DNA of 33,391 nucleotides from a bacterium (lineage in GTDB: Bacteria; Planctomycetota; Phycisphaerae; Phycisphaerales; UBA1924), in assembly GCA_024743075.1 (NCBI GenBank), contig JANSXG010000017.1, forward strand, positions 1 to 33,391, written 5' to 3'. Within the stretch, counting starts at the first letter, position 1, and each line of letters begins with the position of its first letter. A model generated the notes under the pieces. The model was not told where the DNA came from. It saw only the letters and a list, made by a program, of their open reading frames with translations, and did no database searches. Positions 1 to 8,217 of this stretch are shown here, piece after piece. A program made the translations under genes and the position numbers.

Positions 1-2
1 CC

Positions 3-1187
3 GATCGCAAGCGGACGCTGCTGCTCGGGCTCTGGATGGCTGCCGGTGTCGCGGCGTTCTGGATCGGCGTCGGCATCCCCGTCGCCGCGACTGCCAACAG
101 CATCGACCCGTCCACGGTCTTCAGTCTGTGGCCGGTAACCCTCGGCATGGGCCTGATCATCGTCCTCATGGGGCTGGGGATCATGGGGCTGTTCACGATC
201 TCGCTGCCCAAGTCGACCTACATGTTTAACCCCAAGGCAGACTCGCCCTCGGGTTCGTTCCTGTTCGGCGTGATGACCGCCGTGCTCGGACTACCGTGCT
301 TCGGGCCGATCGTTGGTGGCCTGCTGGCGGGCGGCACGGCTCTGCCGGCATCGACCGTGATGATCGTCTTCGTCGGGCTGGGCGTTGGCATGGCGGCTCC
401 GTACCTCGTGCTTTCGGCCAACCCGGCGCTCGTGAAGAAGGTGCCCCAGACCGGTCCGGCCGGCGAAATGGTTAAGAAGTCCATGGGCCTGCTGATGCTC
501 GCGGCGGGTGCCTTCTTCGCCACGACCGGGCTCAAGACCCTCCTCAAGAACCGCCCGTACCTCGCGTCGGACATCGAGTGGCTGGTGGCCCTGCTCCTGA
601 TCGTTGTCGCCGGCATCGTCGTGCTGGTGGGGGCCCGGAAGGTTGCCAAGTCCGTCGCCGTGCGTGGCGTCGTCGGGGTGGTCGGTCTGGGAGTCATTGC
701 GCTGGCGGTCCTCGGGATGAACAACCTCGTCGAGACCTCACGCACGGACTACGAGCAGCGACAGAAGCTTCTCGCCGAGGCTTCGGCCGGGGGCGAGGCT
801 GGCGTGGTTTCGGGCGTCTGGCTGGAATTCACCGAGGCCGGCTTGCAGCAGGCCCTTGATCAGGGCAAGGCCGTCTTCGTGGACTTCACCGCCGACTGGT
901 GTGTCACCTGCAAAGCCTTCAAGAAGACGGTCCTTGAGCCCGAGCCCGTGTACTCCCGCCTGCGCGAGGACGATGTGGTGATCTTCGAGGCGGACTTCGA
1001 CCGCCCGGAGGTCAAGCGGTTCCTGAAGGAGCAGGTCGGCAAGACCGGCATCCCCGCGTGGGTGGTGTACGGCCCGGACTTCGAGCAGCCGCGAACCGTG
1101 GACAGCTTCACGCCCGGCGAACTCCAGCGCCTGCTGGACGAGGCAGGTGGCACGGCCCCGGCGGACGACTCCGTCGCCGCCCGGTAA
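3..1187 (+). CDS. DsbD-like thiol:disulfide interchange protein, 5' partial
   Basis: The gene enters from the left edge; the frame is already open at base 3, so the first visible ATG (36) is internal. The visible N-terminal two thirds are hydrophobic, with several membrane segments and a PCFGP motif like the conserved Cys-Pro of DsbD/CcdA transporters. The last ~110 residues form a thioredoxin domain with the active-site motif WCVTCK (bases 897-914) and a cis-Pro region (GIPAW). By family knowledge such proteins pass electrons from cytoplasmic thioredoxin across the membrane to envelope thiols. The exported methionine sulfoxide reductase downstream is a plausible consumer of that reducing power, although a tRNA with its own promoter and terminator separates them. 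Whether an N-terminal DsbD alpha domain exists cannot be seen. Alternative: a cytochrome c biogenesis CcdA-thioredoxin fusion. Confidence 0.85.
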   Translation, partial: DRKRTLLLGLWMAAGVAAFWIGVGIPVAATANSIDPSTVFSLWPVTLGMGLIIVLMGLGIMGLFTISLPKSTYMFNPKADSPSGSFLFGVMTAVLGLPCFGPIVGGLLAGGTALPASTVMIVFVGLGVGMAAPYLVLSANPALVKKVPQTGPAGEMVKKSMGLLMLAAGAFFATTGLKTLLKNRPYLASDIEWLVALLLIVVAGIVVLVGARKVAKSVAVRGVVGVVGLGVIALAVLGMNNLVETSRTDYEQRQKLLAEASAGGEAGVVSGVWLEFTEAGLQQALDQGKAVFVDFTADWCVTCKAFKKTVLEPEPVYSRLREDDVVIFEADFDRPEVKRFLKEQVGKTGIPAWVVYGPDFEQPRTVDSFTPGELQRLLDEAGGTAPADDSVAAR

Positions 1188-1239
1188 CCCGCCGACCCGC
1201 CGATTCTTGTCCACAGGGCGGTCGGCAAGGGCGATTCAG

Positions 1240-1268
1240 TTGACACGCCTGCCGGCCGACAATATGTT
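1240..1268 (+). promoter_or_regulatory. Sigma-70-type promoter for tRNA-Gly
   Basis: A perfect -35 hexamer TTGACA (1240-1245), a 17-base spacer and a -10 TATGTT (1263-1268) lie 42 bases upstream of the tRNA. This is the best housekeeping promoter match in the window. Its position fits tRNA transcription with a short leader. Confidence 0.7.
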
Positions 1269-1310
1269 TTCCGGCCCGGCCGAATGGTTGATCCACCGGC
1301 CGGTACACCC

Positions 1311-1382
1311 GCGGGTGTAGCTCAGTGGTAGAGCGTCACGTTGCCAACGTGAATGTCGTCGGTTCGAATCCGATCACCCGCT
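1311..1382 (+). tRNA. tRNA-Gly (anticodon GCC)
   Basis: Cloverleaf read by eye: acceptor GCGGGTG pairs with CACCCGC, D stem GCTC/GAGC, anticodon stem TCACG/CGTGA around loop TTGCCAA (anticodon GCC at 1343-1345), and a T arm with TTCGAAT. The discriminator base is T, as expected for bacterial tRNA-Gly. The 3' CCA is not encoded (CTTT follows) and must be added after transcription. Confidence 0.97.
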
Positions 1383-1386
1383 TTCG

Positions 1387-1420
1387 AGGCCCGGTCCAGT
1401 GGATCGGGCCTTGTTCGTTT
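1387..1420 (+). terminator. Intrinsic terminator after tRNA-Gly
   Basis: Five bases after the tRNA there is a hairpin of about ten base pairs (GGCCCGGTCC with GGATCGGGCC, one G-T pair) with a three-base loop. A T-rich stretch (TTGTTCGTTTT) follows. This separates the tRNA unit from the msr gene downstream. Confidence 0.65.
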
Positions 1421-1574
1421 TGGGTCACGGGGCGCTCACTTGTGCCCTGCGCCTGGAAATCCGTCTCGACCCCCGAAATAGTCTGGTACCTCGGAATCTT
1501 GATCCGGGGACAGGCGAACTCGTCTGTGAGGGCTGTGGCATCCCCCAAGGCCCGATTCTTCCGGAAGGGCTCAG

Positions 1575-2675
1575 ATGATCGTTCGAATCGTATTGTTTTC
1601 AGTAGGGTTTCTCGCCGCCGTCTTTGCTGCCGCGGCGATGGCTCCGAACGGCGCTGATGGCGCCCAGAAGGGACGCACCGTGTCCGCGAGTTTTCCGCAG
1701 TACAGCAAGTCGGGCTACGACATCACGCCGCTTACCGACGAGCAGAAGAAGCCGCTGGTCGAGAAGCTCGATGAAGAGACCTATCGCATCACCCAGAAGT
1801 CTGGCACAGAGCCTGCGTTCTGTGGCACACTCCTCGACAACAAGAAGCAGGGCTTCTATGCCTGCGTCGTGTGCGGGCTGCCGCTGTTCTCCAGCGAGCA
1901 CAAGTTCGATTCCGGCTCCGGCTGGCCGAGTTTCTTCCAGCCGTACGACGTCGCCCACGTCACAGAGCGCCCCGACAACTCGTACGGCATGCGCCGGACC
2001 GAGATTAACTGCGCCCGTTGCGACTCGCACCTGGGCCACGTCTTCAACGACGGCCCGCCCCCGACGGGTGAGCGTCACTGCCTGAACTCGGCGTCGCTCA
2101 CGTTCATCGAGAAGGGCGAGGAAGTCCCCGAGGCCAGCCGCCCTGTCCAGACCGAGACCGCGTACTTTGCGGCGGGCTGCTTCTGGGGTGTGGAGCACTA
2201 CTTCCAAATGGGCCCGGGCGTGCTGGACGCGATTAGCGGTTACCAGCAGGGCACGACGGAGAACCCGACCTACGAGCAGGTGTTGAGCAAGCGCACCGGG
2301 CACGCCGAGAGCGTAAAGGTGGTGTTCGACCCGAACCGGATCTCGTACGACCGCCTGCTCGACGCGTTCTTCACCATGCACGACCCGACCCAGCTCAACC
2401 GCCAGGGCCCGGACATCGGCGAGCAGTACCGTTCGGGCATCTACTACACCAGCGAGGCCCAGAAGCGGGCGGCGGAGGCGAAAATCGAAGAGCTCAACGC
2501 CTCCGATCGCTTCTCCAAGCCCATCGTCACCGAGGTGGAAGAGGCCAAGGAATTTTACGACGCCGAGGGCTACCACCAGGACTACATCATCAAAACCGGC
2601 CGGGCCTGCTTCGTGACCAATCCGTGGACCAAGGAGGAACTCGGTCTCACGGATCAGCCCGTCGAAGCACGCTGA
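1575..2675 (+). CDS. msrBA: Exported MsrB-MsrA fusion, peptide methionine sulfoxide reductase
   Basis: 366 residues. Residues 1-22 are a hydrophobic signal peptide or anchor, so the enzyme probably works in the envelope. The MsrB domain (about 45-180) has the structural zinc cysteines C97/C100 and C146/C149, the SGWPSF motif and catalytic C169 in RHCLNS. It reduces methionine-R-sulfoxide. The MsrA domain (about 193-355) has the GCFWG active site with C202 and the C-terminal GYHQDYI. It reduces the S-epimer. The domain order is B then A, the reverse of Neisseria-type MsrA-MsrB fusions. Start ATG at 1575 is preceded by GGAAGG at a good distance. Thioredoxin-like reducing power could come from the DsbD-like protein upstream; that link is inference. 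Confidence 0.95.
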   Translation: MIVRIVLFSVGFLAAVFAAAAMAPNGADGAQKGRTVSASFPQYSKSGYDITPLTDEQKKPLVEKLDEETYRITQKSGTEPAFCGTLLDNKKQGFYACVVCGLPLFSSEHKFDSGSGWPSFFQPYDVAHVTERPDNSYGMRRTEINCARCDSHLGHVFNDGPPPTGERHCLNSASLTFIEKGEEVPEASRPVQTETAYFAAGCFWGVEHYFQMGPGVLDAISGYQQGTTENPTYEQVLSKRTGHAESVKVVFDPNRISYDRLLDAFFTMHDPTQLNRQGPDIGEQYRSGIYYTSEAQKRAAEAKIEELNASDRFSKPIVTEVEEAKEFYDAEGYHQDYIIKTGRACFVTNPWTKEELGLTDQPVEAR

Positions 2676-2687
2676 AAATCGGTTCGA

Positions 2688-5075
2688 TTAGTTGGTGATC
2701 GATCCGCTCGGCACCGTGGTGTCGTAGCGAACGCCGTCGGGCACGGGGACCGGGACAGGGACTGTCACGCCGTGGCTGCCCTCGGTGATCGTGAGTGAGT
2801 CCACCGCGACGAACGCCGTGTACGCGCTCATCAGGTTGTGCGCGAGTGCGACCCGTTCGATCTCGCCGGCGAGTCCGAGCTGCGTGTCCTGATCGCGAGT
2901 CCAGGTCATCTGTTCGGACAAGTCGGCGATCTTGGTACGCGCCCAGAGTGCGGCGAGGGCGTCGAAGCGTTCACCCTCGTCCGCTGCGTTCCGCACCGGG
3001 ATCAGCAGGCTGCGCTCTTCGCCGCCGAGGCGACCGTGCACGGCGATCTCGCGGGGGAGCGAGCCCTGGTATCGGCCGGTGATGATGACCGGGCGACCGG
3101 CGTAAAGGTCGGCCGGACGGCGCGGGTAGACACCGTCCACCTCCGCGCCCGCGAAGTCGATGGCGAGGTCGGTCATGGCGGGATGGCTGATCCGCTCGAA
3201 GAAGTCGTCCATGATGTCCACGGCTGGGTCGTTCAATCCGAGGAACGCGGCGCAGCCGTTGCCTAGCTTGGCCATGCGCTCGAGAAGGTAGCGGTTGGGC
3301 GAGCTGCCGACGCCGAAGGAGAAGATCCGCGCCGGTCCCAGCTTGTCGTGCACCGCGCCGAGGATCTGCGACTCGTTGCCGATGTACCCGTCGGTCAGGA
3401 AGACGACGTAGCGAAGGCGCTTGGGGTCGTGGGGGAAGTCGAGCGAGGCCTTTATGCCCTCGATCATCATCGTGCCGCCGCCGCCTCTGAGGCTCTCGAT
3501 GTAGTCCAGGCCGCGCTCGATGTTCCGCTGTGTCGCTTCGACGGGTTCGCTGCCCAGTTGCGAGGCGTTCGAGCTGAAACGGATGATCTGGAAGGTGTCG
3601 CCTGGTTGCATGGAGCGGAGGGCGCGGCGCATGGCGTTCTTGGACTGCTCCATCGGCTTGCCGCTCATCGAGCCCGAGCAGTCGAGCACGAAGACGAGCT
3701 CGACGGGCTGGCGCTCGAGGTAGCTGGCTTCTGCGGGCGGGACGAGCATCAGGCTGAAGATGCCGGTGCCGTCGCCGTTGTCGTGGGTGATGACGCCGCT
3801 TCGGATATCGCTGGAGGCGACCTCGTAGCGGAGCACGAAGTCCTTGTTGGGAATCGTGTCGGTGGACGCGAGGCGGACGGTCGCGCGGGTGGAGTCCGCG
3901 CGATCGACCTCGATCACGTGCGAGCGAGACGAGATGCGACCGATGGGCATGCCCGCGTCGATCTCAACGGTCAGGCCGATGTCGTGGCCGCTGCGCTCCT
4001 CGGGCGCGAGATAGCTGATCTGCGTGGTCTGGCCGGTCGCGCCCGGGTTGCTGCCGCGCGGCGCGGCTCCGATGCCGTCGGTCGATCCGGGAGGGTTGAA
4101 GCGGGGGCCGACGACCATCGGGAACACGAACTCCCACGCGTCGTTGTCGTAGCGGAGCGTCTGGAAGTAGGTGATGTCGATGTCGATGGTCTTGCCGGGC
4201 TCGATGTTGGCGACCTTCTGCGTGAAGATGTTCGGACGCTCTTGCGTCATGAGTGAGGCGACGTGACCACGGGCGCGGGCGTTCGCGTAGATCTCCTCGG
4301 CTTCCTCGCGTTCGCGGATGATGCCGCGGATGGTGCGGTCGCCGACGGTCATGAGGAACTCGTTGATCGCGCTGTTCTGGGGGAGCGGGAAGACGTAGAC
4401 CGCTTCGATCTTCGTGTCGAAGGGGTTGTGGAAGCGTTGCTGCACACCGACCGCGCTGATGTAGCCGCGGATGTCCGCGCCGACCTCGGTGTGTTCGAGC
4501 GGGATCGGGACCTGCTCGGTCTGACCGGGCACGATTCCGACGAGGCAGCCGGAGCCGGGGTCGTCGGGCGAGAGGGTGCGCGGGCGGGCCTGGCCGGTCT
4601 CGGGCGTGCGCGAGATGATCCAGAGTTCTTCGCCGGGAGCGTTTACGAATGAGGGAGAAACAGATTGGCCGTTGGGATGAGATCCGTCGCCGCCTCGGCC
4701 GGCTTGGTTCAGACCAGCACCCACGGAACGCTCAGACGCGCGGAGCGAGGCTCGGGCGTCGGCTGCAGGCGGCGGCGGGGGTGGGGTCCCCGGTGACAGG
4801 CTAAGGACACTGCCGAAACTGTCTCGTTCGCGCCGGAGGTGCTCGGGCCGCGGTGCAAGTTCGTAAAGGTATTGGCCTTCCTCGGGGGCGGCGTCCGCCA
4901 GTTCACCATCGGTTCCAGAAGCAACCGAGTGCTTGCGGACCGTCCCGACCTGCGAACTGCACGCGGCGATCACGCCGCCGATGGCTACGGCGGAGAGCAG
5001 CACCGAGGTGATGATGATCCTGCGTCGGCGGCTCGGCGCGGTGGGCGGGGTCGGTTTGTCGGGTGGCGTGGTCAT
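2688..5075 (-). CDS. VIT and VWA domain lipoprotein
   Basis: 795 residues. An Arg-rich start precedes a membrane segment and the lipobox IAAC (C39), so it is probably a lipid-anchored envelope protein. A low-complexity Pro/Ala/Ser linker (about 90-140) leads to a VIT domain (about 192-325). A VWA domain (about 457-630) follows, with an intact MIDAS: D465-x-S467-x-S469, T535 in GGT and D562 in LTDG. A C-terminal beta region follows. The order matches inter-alpha-trypsin-inhibitor heavy-chain-like bacterial proteins and the proteobacterial sortase-target VIT/VWA family, but no sortase or LPxTG tail is present. It is the last gene of the sigma-led operon, 48 bases after the small lipoprotein, with AAAGGAG before ATG. 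Role inferred: metal-dependent adhesion or complex assembly at the cell surface. Confidence 0.9.
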   Translation of the reverse strand: MTTPPDKPTPPTAPSRRRRIIITSVLLSAVAIGGVIAACSSQVGTVRKHSVASGTDGELADAAPEEGQYLYELAPRPEHLRRERDSFGSVLSLSPGTPPPPPPAADARASLRASERSVGAGLNQAGRGGDGSHPNGQSVSPSFVNAPGEELWIISRTPETGQARPRTLSPDDPGSGCLVGIVPGQTEQVPIPLEHTEVGADIRGYISAVGVQQRFHNPFDTKIEAVYVFPLPQNSAINEFLMTVGDRTIRGIIREREEAEEIYANARARGHVASLMTQERPNIFTQKVANIEPGKTIDIDITYFQTLRYDNDAWEFVFPMVVGPRFNPPGSTDGIGAAPRGSNPGATGQTTQISYLAPEERSGHDIGLTVEIDAGMPIGRISSRSHVIEVDRADSTRATVRLASTDTIPNKDFVLRYEVASSDIRSGVITHDNGDGTGIFSLMLVPPAEASYLERQPVELVFVLDCSGSMSGKPMEQSKNAMRRALRSMQPGDTFQIIRFSSNASQLGSEPVEATQRNIERGLDYIESLRGGGGTMMIEGIKASLDFPHDPKRLRYVVFLTDGYIGNESQILGAVHDKLGPARIFSFGVGSSPNRYLLERMAKLGNGCAAFLGLNDPAVDIMDDFFERISHPAMTDLAIDFAGAEVDGVYPRRPADLYAGRPVIITGRYQGSLPREIAVHGRLGGEERSLLIPVRNAADEGERFDALAALWARTKIADLSEQMTWTRDQDTQLGLAGEIERVALAHNLMSAYTAFVAVDSLTITEGSHGVTVPVPVPVPDGVRYDTTVPSGSITN

Positions 5076-5123
5076 GGTCGGGCTCCTTTGCTCGGGAGAA
5101 CTGGGGTGCAGCGTGCGCGGCGA

Positions 5124-5306
5124 TTACTTGTGCTTCGGGCCTTCGGTGCCGAAGGGGGTCTGAAAGTCTTTGGGGCCTTCGGAAGTCTCCACCGTCACAG
5201 TCCGGGCGGACGCGGCTTCGACCTGCTTGGGCTCGGCATCGCACGCGACAAGTGTGCAGGCGATAGAGAGCGTGGCGATCAGAACAAGGGGGCGGGTGCG
5301 AGTCAT
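5124..5306 (-). CDS. Small lipoprotein, unknown function
   Basis: 60 residues. The N-terminus MTRTRP, a hydrophobic stretch and the lipobox LVAC give a clear lipoprotein signal; the mature part is only about 38 polar residues rich in Glu, Lys and Thr. Its ATG overlaps the TGA of the preceding gene (ATGA), which implies translational coupling. GGGAG lies just upstream. It has no domain that I recognise. Its constant position between a cohesin-like protein and a VIT/VWA lipoprotein suggests an accessory part of the same envelope module. Confidence 0.75.
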   Translation of the reverse strand: MTRTRPLVLIATLSIACTLVACDAEPKQVEAASARTVTVETSEGPKDFQTPFGTEGPKHK

Positions 5307-5797
5307 GGCTGGACTCCCGGGCTGGAGGAGAGGAGGAAGGGGACACCGAACGCGTTGCCGTCGCGGTCAGTCGCGAGCGCTTCACGGACGATGATCAGTT
5401 GGACCGGCGCGGGCAGGTCACCCTCGCCGGTGATCTCGTAGTGGACTCTGGCGATACGCGAGCGACCGGTCGGCAGTTCCGGCGCGGTCGAGTACGCCGC
5501 GAGGATGACGCGTTCGTTGCCGATTGCCTGCGGGTCGTAGAACGGGGGCGTCTTGAACGCTTCGTGCTCGCCGCCCTCGATGCCGACCACGCGGACGCGT
5601 GTGGGCAGGTCGGGCAGGGGGGTGAGGTCGATCTGGTACGCGCCGAGTTCCGCGCCGTCCGGAATCTGCACGGCGATATCGAGCACGCCGAAGCGGACCT
5701 TTTCGGCGTCCTGTGTCGCGACGGCGTGCGCTCGGAAGCCGAACGCGCCGCACGAGAGCGCGATGAGTGCTATTGCGATGAGGCTGTGACGAAGCAT
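5303..5797 (-). CDS. Exported cohesin-like beta-sandwich protein
   Basis: 164 residues from the ATG at 5797, chosen because GGAAGGAG lies nine bases upstream and a signal peptide (LRHSLIAIALIALSCGAFGF) follows at once. An upstream in-frame extension overlaps the previous gene and looks non-coding. The mature part alternates short beta-like stretches: an opening strand (GAYQIDLTPL), a central VVGIEGGEHEAF, and a late RIARVHYEITG. This pattern resembles cohesin-type domains, which bind dockerins. The preceding gene, whose stop lies one base upstream, encodes a dockerin-like tail, which strengthens the reading. Similarity was judged by eye; a plain Ig-like or other beta-sandwich export remains possible. 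Confidence 0.65.
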   Translation of the reverse strand: MLRHSLIAIALIALSCGAFGFRAHAVATQDAEKVRFGVLDIAVQIPDGAELGAYQIDLTPLPDLPTRVRVVGIEGGEHEAFKTPPFYDPQAIGNERVILAAYSTAPELPTGRSRIARVHYEITGEGDLPAPVQLIIVREALATDRDGNAFGVPFLLSSSPGVQP

Positions 5798-5798
5798 T

Positions 5799-6590
5799 TC
5801 AGGATGCTCCTTCCGTATTGGGTTTGTCGGTGGTCGGTGGCGTGAGACGCACCGCCAGGCGGGCGATCGCGTCGGCATCGGCGCGGTCGAGGCGTCCGTC
5901 GGCGACAAGATCAAGCCCGGCGACGGCCGGCGTATCGCCGCGTTCGAGCGCTCGGGCGAGTAGCAGAGCATCAGCGATGGTGATCCTGCCGTCTGCGTCG
6001 AGGTCGCCGGGGAGTTCAGCGACTTTGAGCTGCAGGGGGGGCGCGTCCATCAGGATGGAGTCGGCGGACTCGACCTCGGCCAGATCGTTTCTGGCTCCGG
6101 AGCGCCTTGCGAGGGCAGACCGCTCGGGCATCGCCGGAGCTTCCATCGAACCGGCGGTTTCCGACGCGAGGTCAGCGCCAAGCGACGCAGCGGAAGGCGC
6201 CGCAGCGTCTTCGCTCGGCGGTGCTTGATCCATCGCGACCGATCGGCCGGCGGAAGGACCGGTTGAATTCGGGACACCGACGATCAAGGCGATCGCGAGC
6301 GACGCGGCGAGCAGAGCGCCGCCGATGCCGGCGCTGGTCAGCGGGCGACCGGTGATCCACGCGAGCACACCGGGCTTGAGTTCCCGGTGTGGCTGATCTG
6401 ATTGGTCCTTCGCACCGAACGAGGCAAAGTGTTCCGCCGAGGCACTGAGCACCCGTTCATCGACGCGGCTGGGCAGATCGACCTCATCCGGACGCAGGGC
6501 CTGACGCAGATCCGCCTCAAGCGGGCCGGGGAGGCTCTCCTCGGAGTTGGCCGGTCGTTTCGGATCGGGTTGTTCGGGAGGGGGGGTCAT
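5799..6590 (-). CDS. Single-pass membrane protein with dockerin-like tail, putative anti-sigma factor
   Basis: 263 residues in three parts. Residues 1-85 are polar and presumably cytoplasmic, with DLRQALRPDEVDLPSRVDER as the most structured piece. Residues 86-106 form one membrane segment. The rest is a flexible Ala/Ser region followed by a dockerin-like module: loop one (196-207, DLDADGRITIAD) has all EF-hand positions, and loop two (227-238) keeps D1, D5 and D12 but has Val at position 3. The gene follows the ECF sigma gene by 94 bases and precedes the cohesin-like gene by one. Position and topology are those of a transmembrane anti-sigma factor, as in clostridial RsgI proteins whose outer domains sense substrate. 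No ZAS zinc motif is visible, so the anti-sigma role is inference. Confidence 0.7.
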   Translation of the reverse strand: MTPPPEQPDPKRPANSEESLPGPLEADLRQALRPDEVDLPSRVDERVLSASAEHFASFGAKDQSDQPHRELKPGVLAWITGRPLTSAGIGGALLAASLAIALIVGVPNSTGPSAGRSVAMDQAPPSEDAAAPSAASLGADLASETAGSMEAPAMPERSALARRSGARNDLAEVESADSILMDAPPLQLKVAELPGDLDADGRITIADALLLARALERGDTPAVAGLDLVADGRLDRADADAIARLAVRLTPPTTDKPNTEGAS

Positions 6591-6684
6591 CGTCTGCTCT
6601 TTCGTGAAGGCATCTCGGGCAGCGGGAAGTTCGCGCCCGTCAAGAAAATCTTTGAATCGCGACCTATTGGTCTGAAATCAGGGC

Positions 6685-7239
6685 TTATGGGTCAATATCG
6701 AAGTACGCGCGACAGGCCGGCTCCTCCCGGAGTGCCCCGATCGCGTGGTGCAGCCGGGACTTGACCGTCCCGAGCGGGATGCCCAGAGCCAGAGCGATCT
6801 CGTTGAGCGACATGTCATCGAGAAATCGCATAAAGACGACCTCTCGCTGGTGCTCCGGCAAGGTGCCAAGAATCGATCGAAGGCCGTCGAGCCTGTCGGG
6901 TTCCGGCTCTGAGTCGGTCTCATCCGCGGAATCGGTCTGCGGACCGCTCGGCGTCTTGCGTCGGCGTTTGCGGTCGGCGCTTTGGGCGTTGTGCTTGACG
7001 ACGGGGTAGAGGAAGGTCGTCAGTTTGGCCTGCAGTTCGAAGCCGGGGAACTTTTTGAGCAGGTAAAGAAACGAGTCCTGCACGGCGTCGGCCGCGAGGC
7101 CCTCGTCGCGACCGGTCTCACGCAGGGCGAGCCGGAAGGCCCAGTCCTTGTAGCGCTGGTAGAGGGTATCGAACGCCGCGGCTTCGCCGGCGTTGGCCCG
7201 GTCGACGAGCTGCTGGTCTGTCAGGTCGGTCAGTTGCAC
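6685..7239 (-). CDS. ECF-family RNA polymerase sigma factor
   Basis: 184 residues. Sigma region 2 lies at about 22-90 (AFDTLYQRYKDWAF; AVQDSFLYLLKK). A charged linker (about 95-118) leads to sigma region 4 (about 120-172), with LPEHQREVVFMRFLDD and the helix-turn-helix MSLNEIALALGIPLGTVKSR. Length and the absence of regions 1 and 3 fit extracytoplasmic-function sigma factors. The start is GTG at 7239 with GGGAG five bases upstream. It heads the operon that ends with the VIT/VWA gene and probably drives it. The 48-base gap to the deacetylase gene upstream shows no clear promoter, so read-through from there is possible. Confidence 0.93.
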   Translation of the reverse strand: MQLTDLTDQQLVDRANAGEAAAFDTLYQRYKDWAFRLALRETGRDEGLAADAVQDSFLYLLKKFPGFELQAKLTTFLYPVVKHNAQSADRKRRRKTPSGPQTDSADETDSEPEPDRLDGLRSILGTLPEHQREVVFMRFLDDMSLNEIALALGIPLGTVKSRLHHAIGALREEPACRAYFDIDP

Positions 7240-7287
7240 ACGCGCTCCCGTCGAGGGCCACGCGGGTGTTCTACCCGATCGGGCGGC

Positions 7288-8217
7288 TCAGGACGCGGGC
7301 TGTGGGGACGAGATCAGTCCGAGCGAGGCGGCAGCCCGGTGCATTTCCGCGTGCAGGTCAGCGGTCAGCTCGGGCGTGGCGGCGTACCCGCCCCCGAGCA
7401 ACAACACAAGCGGAATGCCGCGTTCGGCCACGGACCGGATCACCCGCTCGTCTCGTGCCCGCAGGCACCCGCGGCTCACGTTCAGGCGACCGAACTTGTC
7501 GCCTTTCACGATGTCCACGCCTTGCACATAGAACACGATGTCCGGCTCGGATTCGTTCAGGGCCGACGGTAAGTGCGTGTCGATAGCCCTGAGATAGTCC
7601 GCATCTTCCATGTGGTCGGGGAGCGGGACATCGCGGGTCGAGCGCTCCTTGCGGAGAGGGAAGTTCTTCTCACCGTGAACGGAGAAGGTGTAGACGCTCT
7701 GGTCGTGCTCGAAGATCTTCGCGGTGCCGTTGCCCTGATGGACGTCAAGGTCGATGACCAATGCTCGCCGGATCAGGCCGGATTCCTGCAGGAACCGGAT
7801 CGCAATGGCGGTGTCGTTGAGGACGCAGAAGCCCTGGGCGTGGTCGGGCATGGCGTGGTGCGTGCCGCCTGCGAGATTGCCGGACACGCCGTCTTCGAGA
7901 GCCATCCGCGCCGCGTTGACCGTGCCCTGAACCGCGAGCCGGGAGCGTCGGACCAATGCCTGGGTCCAGGGAAAGCCCATCCGGCGGATGGCGGACATGG
8001 CCATCGAGCCGCAGCGGAGCGACTCCAGATAGCTCCGGGTGTGAACGAGCCCGAGCAGGTCCCAGTCGGCCTCCTCTGGCGCGACGATGTTGTCGGGGCT
8101 GACGATCGCTTCCTCCACGAGCAGGTCCCGCAGCGCCGAAAACTTCGGCATCGGGAACGAGTGCCGGGGGGGCAGTGGGATCACATAGTCTTCGTGGTAA
8201 CTGACGCGCACGGGCAA
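7288..8217 (-). CDS. Histone-deacetylase-family Zn-dependent deacetylase (AcuC/HdaH type)
   Basis: About 309 residues, the usual length for bacterial class I/II HDAC-like amidohydrolases. Conserved blocks are present: GGTHHA (active-site His pair H120/H121), GFCVLND, DLDVHQGNGT with Zn ligands D158 and H160, then GVDIVKGDKFGRL with the third Zn Asp, and a C-terminal LLGGGYA. The family removes acetyl groups from lysines or acetylpolyamines; the substrate cannot be told here. Start is uncertain: TTG at 8217, or GTG at 8211 if the TACACT at 8217-8222 is a -10 element, which would make the mRNA leaderless. No Shine-Dalgarno is near either. Confidence 0.92.
   Translation of the reverse strand: MPVRVSYHEDYVIPLPPRHSFPMPKFSALRDLLVEEAIVSPDNIVAPEEADWDLLGLVHTRSYLESLRCGSMAMSAIRRMGFPWTQALVRRSRLAVQGTVNAARMALEDGVSGNLAGGTHHAMPDHAQGFCVLNDTAIAIRFLQESGLIRRALVIDLDVHQGNGTAKIFEHDQSVYTFSVHGEKNFPLRKERSTRDVPLPDHMEDADYLRAIDTHLPSALNESEPDIVFYVQGVDIVKGDKFGRLNVSRGCLRARDERVIRSVAERGIPLVLLLGGGYAATPELTADLHAEMHRAAASLGLISSPQPAS

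Noticed and set aside
3348-4256. Long open frame antisense to the VIT/VWA gene
   Set aside because: Its protein is dominated by Arg, Ala, Val and Asp as expected for the complement of a high-GC gene, and the other strand has a clear domain protein.
2688-5075. Sortase-anchored protein
   Set aside because: No LPxTG-like motif or C-terminal membrane tail in the VIT/VWA protein and no sortase gene in the window; a lipobox explains anchoring.
6591-6684. ECF-type promoter between the sigma factor and the dockerin-protein gene
   Set aside because: On the minus strand there is a TTGACG and a GAACTT, but neither has a convincing partner -10 at the right spacing.
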